From a virus, in IMG/VR virus record IMGVR_UViG_3300025133_000042, positions 40,858-104,857 of that record: a DNA stretch of 64,000 bases. The stretch is one strand, 5' to 3'. The notes below the pieces were generated by a model. The model worked only from the letters and a program-made list of their open reading frames with translations, was not told the origin of the DNA and did no database searches. Both the position numbers and the translations under genes were made by a program. This document shows, one piece after another, positions 32,310 through 41,823 of the stretch (position 1 is its first letter; every line of letters begins with the position of its first letter).

Positions 32310-33098
32310 TTAGTTGACCGTGCTCTGGTGTTTAGGCAGCGACCGGTCGACGTCGGTGCCGCCGCTGGAGCCCCCAATCACCGCGTCAGCTCTTGCTTGT
32401 GCAACGGCGTCGCCGGTGACGCCAGTATCCGCGGTGGGGGTCGTCGGGCCGGCCGTATTTGGACCACCTTTCCAGCCAGTATCAGAGAAAGTACTAATAG
32501 CGTGGCCATCTTCGCCCCAGCCGCGTGCCTTTCCTGCGTGCAGGGGCTTAAATGTAACTGACAATTTTATTAGTTTTGGATAAAACTTGCTTCCTTCATA
32601 GAACATGCCCGGCTCCATCTCTGGAGTAAAATTAAGTCCAGGTATTATTCCCAACAAAAGACCATTAGTGCCCTGCTCATCTTCAATCAGATTATTAAAT
32701 TTGATCTGAAACAAGGGAGCTGTGGATATAATATAATGATCTCCGGCACCTGCGTGAGCATAAGAAGGATATAACAGCGACTGAAGTCGCTTAACTTTTT
32801 GTAAGTTCTCCTGCGCCGTGGTGGCATCTTCAGCGGGGATATCGATCGCAAAATCTATCTGCCTTTTTGTATTTTGAAAGGAATATATTGGGTCCATGCG
32901 ACCATAAGTGTTGGTTTCGACGAACTCCGCCGTGACGTTGTCACTAAAGCTGGTTAGAAATGCAGGAAAAATAATTGGCTCATCATAAAGACCCCGCGGA
33001 TTGTGGAACTCTATCACCTGGCCGGCCGCGATGAGAGCCGTGACGTTAGCGCGGGACTGGGCCGCGTCCATCTTACCTTTTATAGTACCTAAACTCAT
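32310..33098 (-). CDS. Putative baseplate tail-tube initiator, 262 aa
   Basis: Residues 40-200 carry FPAFLTSFSDNVTAEF, TYGRMDPIYSFQNTKR and FKPLHAGKARGWG, a pattern I associate with tube-fold proteins of contractile tails (gp48/gp54-like). The last 50 residues are Gly/Thr/Ser-rich and probably disordered. Its position right after the tape measure protein supports a role capping the baseplate end of the tube. Assignment by context and fold-like pattern. Confidence 0.6.
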   Translation of the reverse strand: MSLGTIKGKMDAAQSRANVTALIAAGQVIEFHNPRGLYDEPIIFPAFLTSFSDNVTAEFVETNTYGRMDPIYSFQNTKRQIDFAIDIPAEDATTAQENLQKVKRLQSLLYPSYAHAGAGDHYIISTAPLFQIKFNNLIEDEQGTNGLLLGIIPGLNFTPEMEPGMFYEGSKFYPKLIKLSVTFKPLHAGKARGWGEDGHAISTFSDTGWKGGPNTAGPTTPTADTGVTGDAVAQARADAVIGGSSGGTDVDRSLPKHQSTVN

Positions 33099-33104
33099 TA
33101 AATG

Positions 33105-36100
33105 TTATCCCGTTATTTGAGAGCCTCCAGTAATACGTAGTTTGCGATCTATTTCCGGCTTCAATTCTTCAATAATTCCTTTGGCAAAAGCCTTTCGGCC
33201 GTCGCGATCCATATATAAGTTAAGCGTGCGTGCGCTGCCGCCTGCAGCCGGCGCAGTTGTAGTATCTGCGGACTTTTCAGCGTTCAGGCCGATCAATTCT
33301 CCAATCATGTTTCCTATTTGCGTAAACACGCCACTTTCGGCTGCTGCAGCTGCCTCGGCCAGGCGGGCGGTCTCTCGCATCATTTCCGCAATGCCTGCTG
33401 ATTGCTCTGGCGAAGAGGCTGCGGTGGCCTCCACGACGCCACGTACGTGCGCCATCGTCTCGGATGTATCAGGCGTGAAAGAGCCGATCTCTTTCATCGT
33501 CATTCCTATTGTCAGCATATTGAAGGCGTTGAGCTTGTTAACAACCTCAACGAGCCGCTCAAATTCGCTAACCATGAGAGATAACGTGCTAATTTCAACT
33601 AGATCTGCCATTCCAAAGGTCTCAAGAACAGCGTTGAGATCTGTCAATCTCCCAATCATCGAGCCTAGAACATCGTTTTGCTGTGTAAACGACAGAGCCA
33701 TCAATGCCGCGCCGGTGCCGGCAGCGAGCATACCTGCTGCTATGGCGGCTAGCATGGGCAACGTCACAATAGATGTCACTGAAAAAGCCAATAAGGCTGC
33801 GTCTAAAGCTAAAATGCCGGCCGAAAAGGCTAAAAGGCCCGGGCCGGCGAGAGCGGCGCCGATACCAGCAAGAACAGTGGCTCCGGCAAGAAGAGCAACG
33901 CCGGCTGCGGCTGTGATCGCAGTAATCGTGATTCCCAGTAGGGCCAATGCAACGAGGCCAAGGCTGGCTGCGAGACCAACCATGGACGCAGCTGCGGCTG
34001 CAGTGCCCTTAGCTAGCGCCATCATGGCCGTGGCTGAGAGAGAAATGCCAGGGGCGCCAACTTTAGAAGCTATACCTAATGCAACCATAGCTCCTGCCAG
34101 TATGCCTAATCCAATGTACAAGGGCGGAGAGAACATCGGCAACAGAATAACAGCTGCAAGAGCTAACAAAATGCCTGTCGCGAGCATCAGCTTCACGCCC
34201 AAAGAGGCCGAAGCCAAGCCTAGTACACTAAAGGCACCGGAGAGCGCATAAGAGGCAGCTGCCATGGCGTATTCAGCTGCAATCGCGAGGCCCCTTTGGA
34301 TTATGGAAAATCCTCTAACTATAATCCCGCGAGATTCCGCTGCAGTCTCAAGTCCGGTGGCTGCGGTGCTGGCCCCTTTGGCGCCGATGCCGAGCCAAGA
34401 CTGGGCCCTTTCTGAAATACGACTCAAAATGCCCTGTTTTCTCACAGTATCTGCAGAAAGCTCTGCTGCAGCTTCGGTGCCTATAGCCAGAGCCGCGGCG
34501 ACCCTTGAGGCGGCTTGCTTATCTGTCGCAGCGCTTTCAAGGCTGCGTGTTCCGGTCCGGACGAGATCTTCGGCTGCGCCGGCGCCTTCGACGCCGGCCT
34601 CAGTAGCCGATGCTGCCATTGAAGCGATAGTCGACGCGGTGAGCTTATCGATGGCTTTTGTTAGGGTGCCGACGCCGGTCACCTTTGCAAACATGCCTGC
34701 GGTGGCCCAGGCGGTCGCCTTCGCGAACAAGAGCATACTGCCGATGGCGGCGGCGAGACCGGTGACGATCACAATCCATGGAGATTCATCAAAATAATCA
34801 ACAAAAGCAATGAAGGCATCTAAAAGGCCGCCGACCAAGCCCATGAGAGGCCCGATGGCGATCGTAAATCTCTCAAGCGCGGAGTTCCATTTTGCTCCAA
34901 ATGAGGCGGACGCTTTAGCAAGTTCCTTCATCCTTTCTGGGCTCATCTTCAGGCCTTCGACCTCGCTCATTTGAGCGTCCAGCTCAGCAGTGGACATACC
35001 CAGCAGCTGATTCGCTTTCGCCATATCAGTGATGCCAAGTTTGGCAGCAATAGCTTTTTGCTCATACTTGCTCAACGAGCTGAAAGACATATTTGCGGCT
35101 TCCATGGACCCAACAAGCAACCTAATTCTTTCTTCCTCGGAAGCTCCAACCATTTGCAAAGAATTTAAATATTGACCGCCTAAAATAGCGTTCAATCCTG
35201 ACACAGCTTCAGCTGCGCCTTGAAAAGTGTCAAACTGCTCAGTTATTCCAAGCAAGTCTGAAGTTGACATGCCGGCAACTTTTGCTGCAGCTGCAACGCC
35301 CAAAAACACCTTTTTAGCGCCGGCGCCATATACAGCCAAAGTCGACAAGCTATCTTGGAACTCTTTTTGCAGTCTGTCTTGTTCGCCATACAGCTTACTC
35401 GATGCAGCGGTGAGGTCCATTGTCATTTGTATGGCGTCATCCGTGGTCATATTAAGCGCTGTCGTTGATTCGTTTAATAGCCTAGCACTTGTTTCGCCAG
35501 ACACGCCGATAGCATCAAGCTGAACAACGACATTTTTTAGGTGTTTTCGGGCGTCGGGGGCCACAGTGGAGAAGGCCCTGAAATTGCTCAGCAGGGCCGT
35601 TGTCGCTTTGGCGCCATCTTCCATAAGAACATGGAATTCTTTGTTTTCTACGTTGGTTGTGGTGATCATCTGGTGATATTCACCAGTCAGGCCTGTAGAT
35701 TTTGTAAAGTTGGCCAAAAGCTCATCTTGCGTTTTGATGAGGTCAATTGTGTTCTGTGTCAATGAGGCCATTGCAGTGCTAAAGAGACCTGCGGGATGGA
35801 CGGCGCGGGCGAGGGAAACGCCGACTTGAGCGATTGATTGACCGGTGGCGGAGAGCATCTTTCTCATGTCGCCACCAGAGGCTTTTTCTATCTTACCAAA
35901 AACTGAGTTTTTATATGCGTCTGTTTTCAACATCACCAAGCCGGTGATACTGCTGATTTTGCTGTCGATGCCGTCAAGAGTGCCGTGAAGATCTTTGTTA
36001 AACTTGGCATGCTTAGCCAGCTCGCGACTTTGAATCTTGAGCATGGCAATTCTTTTATCGAGTTCTTCGTTGTGCTCGACGGCCTCGCCGGTCTTGTCGT

Positions 36101-36485
36101 ACGCGTCCTCAAGCTCTTTAACATTTGCCGCCAGCAGCTGCTGCTGGAAGTCCAGGTCTTTGTTCTTGGCGTCAAGGCGTCTTTGGAGGATGTTTTGTTC
36201 TATAGCATTTTGTTGCTGGATGTGGCTGCCCAAGGCCTGTTGCCTTTTTTCTTTTAGCTCGACGACCTCCAGCTGCTTTTCTAAGATACCCAAAAGATCT
36301 TTTTGATCTTTGATTTGTGCTCCCATGTCCGCGATTGATGACTCAGACACAGCTTGGCCTAGGGCGGCCTTCGAGGCTGCTTCGTCGAGAGGTGATTCGC
36401 CCGTATCTGCAGTTCCCTTCTTCGTACCCACAAGCTTTTCAAGTGCTGTTATAAGCCGACTTAGTTGTGCATCGTTGACCGCCAT
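33105..36485 (-). CDS. Tail tape measure protein
   Basis: At 1126 aa, the longest tail protein here. The N-terminal about 200 residues are coiled coil with Gln/Lys/Glu heptads, residues about 300-560 are helical, and residues about 570-960 hold several long Ala/Gly/Leu hydrophobic segments typical of membrane-active tape measures. It ends in a short soluble domain (LYMDRDGRKAFAKGI). It would set tail length and pass into the host membrane on injection. The identity rests on size, composition and its place between tube and baseplate genes. Confidence 0.85.
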   Translation of the reverse strand: MAVNDAQLSRLITALEKLVGTKKGTADTGESPLDEAASKAALGQAVSESSIADMGAQIKDQKDLLGILEKQLEVVELKEKRQQALGSHIQQQNAIEQNILQRRLDAKNKDLDFQQQLLAANVKELEDAYDKTGEAVEHNEELDKRIAMLKIQSRELAKHAKFNKDLHGTLDGIDSKISSITGLVMLKTDAYKNSVFGKIEKASGGDMRKMLSATGQSIAQVGVSLARAVHPAGLFSTAMASLTQNTIDLIKTQDELLANFTKSTGLTGEYHQMITTTNVENKEFHVLMEDGAKATTALLSNFRAFSTVAPDARKHLKNVVVQLDAIGVSGETSARLLNESTTALNMTTDDAIQMTMDLTAASSKLYGEQDRLQKEFQDSLSTLAVYGAGAKKVFLGVAAAAKVAGMSTSDLLGITEQFDTFQGAAEAVSGLNAILGGQYLNSLQMVGASEEERIRLLVGSMEAANMSFSSLSKYEQKAIAAKLGITDMAKANQLLGMSTAELDAQMSEVEGLKMSPERMKELAKASASFGAKWNSALERFTIAIGPLMGLVGGLLDAFIAFVDYFDESPWIVIVTGLAAAIGSMLLFAKATAWATAGMFAKVTGVGTLTKAIDKLTASTIASMAASATEAGVEGAGAAEDLVRTGTRSLESAATDKQAASRVAAALAIGTEAAAELSADTVRKQGILSRISERAQSWLGIGAKGASTAATGLETAAESRGIIVRGFSIIQRGLAIAAEYAMAAASYALSGAFSVLGLASASLGVKLMLATGILLALAAVILLPMFSPPLYIGLGILAGAMVALGIASKVGAPGISLSATAMMALAKGTAAAAASMVGLAASLGLVALALLGITITAITAAAGVALLAGATVLAGIGAALAGPGLLAFSAGILALDAALLAFSVTSIVTLPMLAAIAAGMLAAGTGAALMALSFTQQNDVLGSMIGRLTDLNAVLETFGMADLVEISTLSLMVSEFERLVEVVNKLNAFNMLTIGMTMKEIGSFTPDTSETMAHVRGVVEATAASSPEQSAGIAEMMRETARLAEAAAAAESGVFTQIGNMIGELIGLNAEKSADTTTAPAAGGSARTLNLYMDRDGRKAFAKGIIEELKPEIDRKLRITGGSQITG

Positions 36486-36496
36486 CTAAAAAATAC

Positions 36497-36802
36497 CTAT
36501 TTAACTGGCCACCTCAGGCCTGTAACTTTCTCAAAAGCCGACACGGCGCGAGTGAGCATGCTAGCATTACGATGCGTCCTCGCATCTGCCAAACCATGCT
36601 TTATATATGCATCCATATATTTCTTTTCGCTCGACAAGGCTCTGCCAAAAGCTTCAACTTTTCTTTTTTCGCCTTTGATCATTGCTGTTATAGGGGCATT
36701 TCCAAACATTGAATCCAACATATAACGAATTTGTGCACCCATGAGCATCAATTTGCTCTCATTCATGGCGTCCAGATCTATAACTATTTGCTTGTCTTCC
36801 AT
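36497..36802 (-). CDS. Hypothetical protein, 101 aa (tail assembly region)
   Basis: Unrecognised helical protein (MEDKQIVIDLDAMNESKLMLMG...). It lies immediately before the tape measure gene, where many contractile phages encode tail assembly chaperones, so such a role is possible. AGAGGA precedes the ATG; a terminator and a TATAAATA box lie upstream. Confidence 0.7.
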   Translation of the reverse strand: MEDKQIVIDLDAMNESKLMLMGAQIRYMLDSMFGNAPITAMIKGEKRKVEAFGRALSSEKKYMDAYIKHGLADARTHRNASMLTRAVSAFEKVTGLRWPVK

Positions 36803-36832
36803 AAAATTTATCCTCTAACTAAGTTAATTAGT

Positions 36833-36840
36833 TATTTATA
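36833..36840 (-). promoter_or_regulatory. TATAAATA box (T4 late-promoter consensus)
   Basis: Exact minus-strand TATAAATA, 31 nt before the ATG at 36802 and just after the terminator. It is the classical T4 late orientation, opposite to the more common CTATTTATA element in this window. Confidence 0.45.
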
Positions 36841-36841
36841 C

Positions 36842-36870
36842 AAAAAGAAAGCCGCTACTTGAGCGGCTTT
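36842..36870 (-). terminator. Intrinsic terminator after the 36873 gene
   Basis: Perfect 9-bp stem AAAGCCGCT/AGCGGCTTT with a 5-nt loop, followed on the minus strand by CTTTTTG. It starts 3 nt after the stop at 36873. Confidence 0.85.
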
Positions 36871-36872
36871 CT

Positions 36873-37121
36873 TTATCTAGACCTCGACTTTGCTTTCTGA
36901 TTTGCCTCATTAGCTGCAGCCTTTTCTTTTTCCTTTTCTTTGCTAAGGCGCTCTAGAAACCACTTTCTCAAACCCACTGGGAGACTGTATGCCTCAGTAA
37001 AGCTCCAGCCGCCATAATATTTTAGCAAAAAGAACTGTTCGTAGACTTGTTCAATATATTCATCATTTAGGCCAAAAAAACTCCGCAGTAAGCGGAACCT
37101 CCACGTCTGATGTCTCTCCAC
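36873..37121 (-). CDS. Small conserved tail/baseplate protein, 82 aa (start uncertain)
   Basis: Core FFGLNDEYIEQVYEQFFLLKYYGGWSF is split here as FFGLNDEYIEQVYEQ and YYGGWSFTEAYSLP, then RKWFLERL and a Lys/Glu/Ala tail. I associate this pattern with small proteins next to gp26 in marine T4-like phages, possibly a gp51-type hub assembly factor. The listed GTG at 37121 overlaps the upstream gene by 59 nt and lacks a clear ribosome-binding site. Translation may instead begin closer to the FFGLNDEY segment, where GGAGG lies upstream but only a CTG is in frame. Confidence 0.65.
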   Translation of the reverse strand: MERHQTWRFRLLRSFFGLNDEYIEQVYEQFFLLKYYGGWSFTEAYSLPVGLRKWFLERLSKEKEKEKAAANEANQKAKSRSR

Positions 37122-37947
37122 AAAAGTTACAGAAAAACTCTTGGCTCAAATCATAGTTTGGCGTTAGTTTACTGTAAACCGATCGAAAGTGACGGGCGTC
37201 AGCTGCCGGCATGCTCATGACAAATTGATTAATTTGGCCGCGGTCTGTAACACCATTGAGAGTTACGATTGCGCGCTTCATCTGCTCTGTCAGAATTGAG
37301 TCGCCTAGATGACCTAAGAGCTTTTGCTTTTTGCGACTTTCCACAACCTTTGAAAGATAGTTCTCGTCATCGCCAGTTAACAAGCGAACTTGAGCCAGGA
37401 CCTGGGTTCTCGGCAAAACAAACGCAAAAGTAACATCGTCAACCCTAGTAAACCCTTCTATCTCTGGCTCATCGATTGAATCGGGGTGGACATTTTTGCC
37501 TGCGGCCAAGTTAAAACTAAAGACCGAAGCCTCGTCGCAGCTTGGACATGAAATCTTAGCTGAATAATCAGCACCGTAAGCCAGCATTCTGGTCATGACC
37601 AAAATAGCATTTTTATCGCCAATTAAAAGATCGGAAACTTTTATCCTCTTGTCAACAACAAGTGATTGAAGCAGACGATCAATAGCGATGCCTTTCTTGA
37701 GCAAAGTACGAGAAGTCAAAATCTCCTCGTCTTTTGCTGTCATATGGCGGATCTCTATAGTCTCTTGCCCGTGCAAAGGATGGTCCTCTGCGTAAAACAT
37801 GCCCCTAGAAGGCAAGTCAACATGCTCCGTAGGAACGACAAAAGTCAAGCCAACTGGGTTGTCAACTTGACCGGTCGGTTGAACAGCTGCGACGGGCGCC
37901 TCTTGTGCGGAGCTGGCGCCCGTCCTGTTCTTATTATTTCTAGCCAT
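37063..37947 (-). CDS. 26: T4 gp26-like baseplate hub protein
   Basis: A 294-aa member of the T4 baseplate (gp26-like) family. It has LPSRGMFYAEDHPL, then IEIRHMTAKDEEILTS, LLIGDKNAILVMTRMLAYG, and a zinc-knuckle made of CPSC and CNFC near the middle and C-terminus. In T4 gp26 acts in building the baseplate hub. The gene lies between the tube gene and the small gp51-like gene. Confidence 0.82.
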   Translation of the reverse strand: MARNNKNRTGASSAQEAPVAAVQPTGQVDNPVGLTFVVPTEHVDLPSRGMFYAEDHPLHGQETIEIRHMTAKDEEILTSRTLLKKGIAIDRLLQSLVVDKRIKVSDLLIGDKNAILVMTRMLAYGADYSAKISCPSCDEASVFSFNLAAGKNVHPDSIDEPEIEGFTRVDDVTFAFVLPRTQVLAQVRLLTGDDENYLSKVVESRKKQKLLGHLGDSILTEQMKRAIVTLNGVTDRGQINQFVMSMPAADARHFRSVYSKLTPNYDLSQEFFCNFCGETSDVEVPLTAEFFWPK

Positions 37948-37991
37948 TTATACCTCTTTGTTTTAAATGATTTTTAGCTATTAGCCGACGA

Positions 37992-38621
37992 TTAGTTACC
38001 GACGATTAGGGTCCCCGGCAAAGTAGAGAATGCTTGCGGCTTCGTCCTGACCAGGCCGGTCAAGTTGTGGGCATTTAGCTTAGCGTAGTCATATCTCATC
38101 GTCATGGTGATCTCAACAAGATCGTCGCTGGTGTAATCCAAGTCGCCAAACTTGACTTCTTTTAACCATGCATTATAGAGCATCCACTCTTCTAATACTT
38201 CACCGCCTGTAGCGAGGGGCTCGCCGGTCGAGTTACCGCTCTCGCCGCCGGCGAACTGATCTCCAAGCATCTGGATTCTTATGTCACCCAGGGCCGCGAC
38301 GGCTGCGCCTTTGGACATGGTGATGACATCGCTAGAAGTCTCAGGAGGGAAATAGCCACTATTAATCAAAATATCATAAACGCTCTGGGTTGTGTCAGGA
38401 GATCCTGGATCGACAAACGTAACATCAACAGTGTTCCACTCGACGCGGCCGGGGTAATAAAACTTATGATTGATGTAAGTATGCTCACTCTCAGAAACTG
38501 AAAAAGAAGGCTTTGTAACTTTCTTTGCCACCCAAGGCTCAAAGCCGCCGACATAGACTAGAAATCTATAATTTCTTTTGGGCTCCGGCTGCCCTAAATT
38601 TGTACTTGACCAAAATGCCAT
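37992..38621 (-). CDS. 19: Tail tube protein (T4 gp19-like)
   Basis: A 209-aa tube subunit beginning with the typical RNYRFLVYVGGFEPWVAKKV strand, followed by SFSVSESEHTYINHKFYYPG and WNTVDVTFVDPG, and ending with EITMTMRYDYAKL. These are the beta-sandwich features of gp19-type tubes. It follows the sheath gene, the classic 18-19 order, and has its own copy of the putative late motif about 38 nt upstream. Confidence 0.93.
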   Translation of the reverse strand: MAFWSSTNLGQPEPKRNYRFLVYVGGFEPWVAKKVTKPSFSVSESEHTYINHKFYYPGRVEWNTVDVTFVDPGSPDTTQSVYDILINSGYFPPETSSDVITMSKGAAVAALGDIRIQMLGDQFAGGESGNSTGEPLATGGEVLEEWMLYNAWLKEVKFGDLDYTSDDLVEITMTMRYDYAKLNAHNLTGLVRTKPQAFSTLPGTLIVGN

Positions 38622-38659
38622 CTGAGTGATCTCCTGTTTGTACCCTATCGTACTGGTGT

Positions 38660-38673
38660 ATTGTAAATAGTAG
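38660..38673 (-). promoter_or_regulatory. Putative late-promoter motif (CTATTTACAAT)
   Basis: Minus-strand CTACTATTTACAAT in the 81-nt gap between sheath stop and tube start, 38 nt before the tube ATG at 38621. Confidence 0.55.
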
Positions 38674-38702
38674 GACGATTATAAATTCGTCCCGTGTTTT
38701 TG

Positions 38703-41700
38703 TTAGTCATCGAAGGCAGCACCTTGATTCGTAATGTTGAAGTCGATTGCAATGTACTCAATCGATTTCGCTGGCTTCAAGAAAATCTTAGCGTATAGCA
38801 CGTTTCTGTCAACCAAATCTGGCGTCGTAGTTGTATCGTCCAAGACTACTCGATAGTCTTCGAGGCCCATGCCAGCTTTCACGCTTTTCAAGAACGGCTC
38901 GACCTGGCCAGTAAATCGGTTCCAAGTGACCTTGCTATTCTGGTCAAATAAAACGCTGTTCGCAATTCTTGATATCTTCTTCTTAAGGAAGATGAGCAGT
39001 CTTCTGACATTTACCCTGTCGAGCGCGCTCGGTGTCGCTTGAAGCGTCTTCTGTCCAAACACGACGAGACCTTCGGATGGGAACGACGCGATTGGATTAA
39101 TATTAGCATCGTACAAATCATCTCTGTCCTTCTTCGAAAGCTTTTGCGTGACGTTCACAACAGGCAGACCTGCTGCGCCCTGAGAAAGGCCACCGCGGTT
39201 GAAACCAGCTGGCGCGAACCAGACGCTTGATTTTCTCTCAGAGTTCGACATGACACCCAGAGCTATTACCGAGGGCGGCATGAACAGCTTGTTGTTTGAT
39301 AGCTTGTCGACGATCTGCACATATGGGTAATATGCTGCAGCAAAACTAGAATCAATATTTCTATCTTTCATCAGCTTGACCGCGTTGTTAACGTCGCCTA
39401 GGCGTGCCTTGTAGCTGGTTACATCCTCTGCTGCCGGCGTGTAATCAGACTCGACATCGATAATTGCCATGGCGTCGGCGCGGGCCTCAACAGTGTCGAT
39501 GAGGTGCTGCGTCAGCGTTGCCGACCTGATATTTGGCGCGACAGCGAGGTTGTATTCGACATCTTCTGGATCTGAACATATATCGATGGCCTGCTTTACA
39601 GTATTGTAAGCGTAGGATGACTTTTCAGTCTGCCCATTAACGACATGGTGGCCAAAGGGATCCTTTTCTCTAATGTTCAAGCCATCGGAGCCTCCGAATA
39701 ATGGGAATGTGAATGCATCAGCGCCATACAGAATCGTCGCCTCCCAGCCTGTCCTGGTTAGCGCGCCCTTCGTATGACCGTCTTGATCCGCTGAGATCGA
39801 CAAGCCAGCTATACGGGAGCCCGAAACGTACGCATGACTCACGGTATCAGATACCCCCAGAGCATTAGACCCTGAGATGACGTCATCAAGCGTAAATATA
39901 TGAGGGATCTCAAGATTGGCGCCGAGAGAGCCCTCGTCAGAAAAGACCATCTCCGCGCCGTCCGAGTTCAGCAGGCGGTCCGGAAGACCCCTCAGGAGAT
40001 CGACCATGCTCTCATCATAGAGGCTGCTGGCTGAGCGATGAGTCCTCATGCCATGGAAGGCAGTTGCATTTGAAGGCAATGGGTTGTCCGAAGAAGAAAG
40101 CCTCATGGCGATAGTGGGGAACAAGAACGACGCAGTAAGATCGTGGGTGCCAGATGTTGTTGTGACGGCTCCAGTTAAATGGTAAACGGCATCGGCGAGC
40201 GATCGCAACGGAAGATCGGTGGTGCCGGCATTGGTGTAAGCGGTACCTGCGCCGGTGGCGCCGTCCGGGGTGTGGCTGTCGCCAAAGACTTGGAACTCGC
40301 CGATGGATGGCCCGGATCCGGTGCCCACAAGGGAAAATCCCTTGAACCTTGGGGGGCCATAGAAGCCAAAAGGCGCCATGGCGGGACTCGGCGGGCCTGA
40401 GTCTTCGATATCCGCATGCATCTCAATACGAACAAACTCAGATGCGTTATCATACTGTCCGTACTCTTTGTTCCGGCCTTCAACACTATCGAACTCAATG
40501 TACTTATCGCCAATTCTACTGGCAATGTAATTCGCTGAATTGGGATTCAAAGTCAGATTTGTATATCGCTCTACCTCGCGAATCTTGCCGTCGTTGTCGC
40601 TCAGCATTCTTAATGATAGCGTAAACGTCGACCATGGATTCGCATTGTTTTTAGGCGCTCTGATGTTTTCGATGCTTGCCTTGAGGTTGTGCATTTCGTA
40701 CGAGCCTGCGCCGCGAGAGTGAAGCTTGAAGAGCTTTGTTTGTGCGCGGGCATTAAATGCAGAATACGCGCCCATGTCCTGGCTGATAACCCAGCCAGAC
40801 TGGGCCGGGCGATGGGCGTACTTATTGTTACCGAAAGCTAGCGAACCATTCGACAACTGAAGAACGATGCCCAAACTGCCGCCGGCTGCTTCCACGTGAC
40901 CATCGCCGCCGGTGCCGACGGTGTCTTCTAAGAACTGGTCATATGTTTCGCCCAGCCAATAAGCTTTGGCCGCTGTGGTGACACTTGCATTCGTTGCGGC
41001 CGGATTTGTGCTCATAACCTCTCGAATATATTCTTGGCTGTTTCTATCAAAGTTGACAGCAAACTTCTCCACATCCACACTAGGATCCGTGCCAGATATG
41101 ACTTCTAGAGTAAATGTGTGATTGCTGCCCTGGCTGTACATCATCACGCCTGCAGAGGCCGTCGTTTCGGAGCACACCACGGCTGCCGAGCCGCTGGCGC
41201 GCACGGTGCCAGACAATCGCAGGGCAGAGCCGCTGTTGCAGTAAACTATTGCAGCCAATGCGCCGGTGGAGGGCGTCAGGTCCGCGCCGATGGTGGCATC
41301 TGTAGAAGATGAAGCACAAATAAACAAGCCGTAAGCGCCGCCTTGGTGAGCGATGCCTTGCGCGGTGGCAAACTGCTTTTCCGTTGCCCAGCCAGCATAT
41401 CCTGCTGTGGCCGCCTCTGAGTGTTCTTCGCCAAGGAGACGCACAACAGTGATAGGCGAATTATTCTGCAACCAGGCTTGTGCTGCATATGAAGCATAAG
41501 TGGGACTTGTGAGGATGCCGGCACCGTTTCTCCAGACATCCTGCGGGGGGATACCAGCGTTTGGTGTGCCAAACTTTTCAATAAACTCCGAAAAAGAGTC
41601 GACTCTGACAGGGCGCATGGCTGGGCCTCTGCGAGTGGCGCCAATAACCAGCGGGCCAATATTGGCCGGGCTGGCTGGCAAGGCAGAATTATCAATTTCA

Positions 41701-41747
41701 TTGATGAAAACGCCTGGTGAAATGAATTTATACTTCTTGACGGACAT
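38703..41747 (-). CDS. 18: Tail sheath protein (T4 gp18-like)
   Basis: A 1014-aa contractile sheath subunit. The N-terminus SPGVFINEIDNSALPASPAN and GPLVIGATRRGPAMRPV and the C-terminal half (VARNVRR-like segment DRVNVRRLLIFLKKKISR, then KSIEYIAIDFNIT) match gp18-type sheaths. The protein is longer than T4 gp18 (659 aa), with the excess in a variable surface region in the middle. The ATG at 41747 has AAAGGAG upstream; the frame extends to a TTG at 41771, which I reject. Confidence 0.95.
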   Translation of the reverse strand: MSVKKYKFISPGVFINEIDNSALPASPANIGPLVIGATRRGPAMRPVRVDSFSEFIEKFGTPNAGIPPQDVWRNGAGILTSPTYASYAAQAWLQNNSPITVVRLLGEEHSEAATAGYAGWATEKQFATAQGIAHQGGAYGLFICASSSTDATIGADLTPSTGALAAIVYCNSGSALRLSGTVRASGSAAVVCSETTASAGVMMYSQGSNHTFTLEVISGTDPSVDVEKFAVNFDRNSQEYIREVMSTNPAATNASVTTAAKAYWLGETYDQFLEDTVGTGGDGHVEAAGGSLGIVLQLSNGSLAFGNNKYAHRPAQSGWVISQDMGAYSAFNARAQTKLFKLHSRGAGSYEMHNLKASIENIRAPKNNANPWSTFTLSLRMLSDNDGKIREVERYTNLTLNPNSANYIASRIGDKYIEFDSVEGRNKEYGQYDNASEFVRIEMHADIEDSGPPSPAMAPFGFYGPPRFKGFSLVGTGSGPSIGEFQVFGDSHTPDGATGAGTAYTNAGTTDLPLRSLADAVYHLTGAVTTTSGTHDLTASFLFPTIAMRLSSSDNPLPSNATAFHGMRTHRSASSLYDESMVDLLRGLPDRLLNSDGAEMVFSDEGSLGANLEIPHIFTLDDVISGSNALGVSDTVSHAYVSGSRIAGLSISADQDGHTKGALTRTGWEATILYGADAFTFPLFGGSDGLNIREKDPFGHHVVNGQTEKSSYAYNTVKQAIDICSDPEDVEYNLAVAPNIRSATLTQHLIDTVEARADAMAIIDVESDYTPAAEDVTSYKARLGDVNNAVKLMKDRNIDSSFAAAYYPYVQIVDKLSNNKLFMPPSVIALGVMSNSERKSSVWFAPAGFNRGGLSQGAAGLPVVNVTQKLSKKDRDDLYDANINPIASFPSEGLVVFGQKTLQATPSALDRVNVRRLLIFLKKKISRIANSVLFDQNSKVTWNRFTGQVEPFLKSVKAGMGLEDYRVVLDDTTTTPDLVDRNVLYAKIFLKPAKSIEYIAIDFNITNQGAAFDD

Positions 41748-41784
41748 ATACGTGCTCTCCTTTAAAGGCAAACCTAAGTTTTCT

Positions 41785-41798
41785 CTATTAAATAGTGT
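41785..41798 (-). promoter_or_regulatory. Putative late-promoter motif (ACTATTTAATAG)
   Basis: Minus-strand ACACTATTTAATAG in the gap between the 41824 gene and the sheath gene, 37 nt before the sheath ATG. Confidence 0.5.
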
Positions 41799-41823
41799 TA
41801 AAAAAGTCGAATAGTAATTTTAC

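Noticed and set aside
33142-34251. Long plus-strand frame (369 codons) opposite the tape measure gene
   Set aside because: It mirrors an Ala-rich coding strand. The peptide is low-complexity Ala/Ser/Pro with no motif or ribosome-binding context, and every other gene runs on the minus strand.
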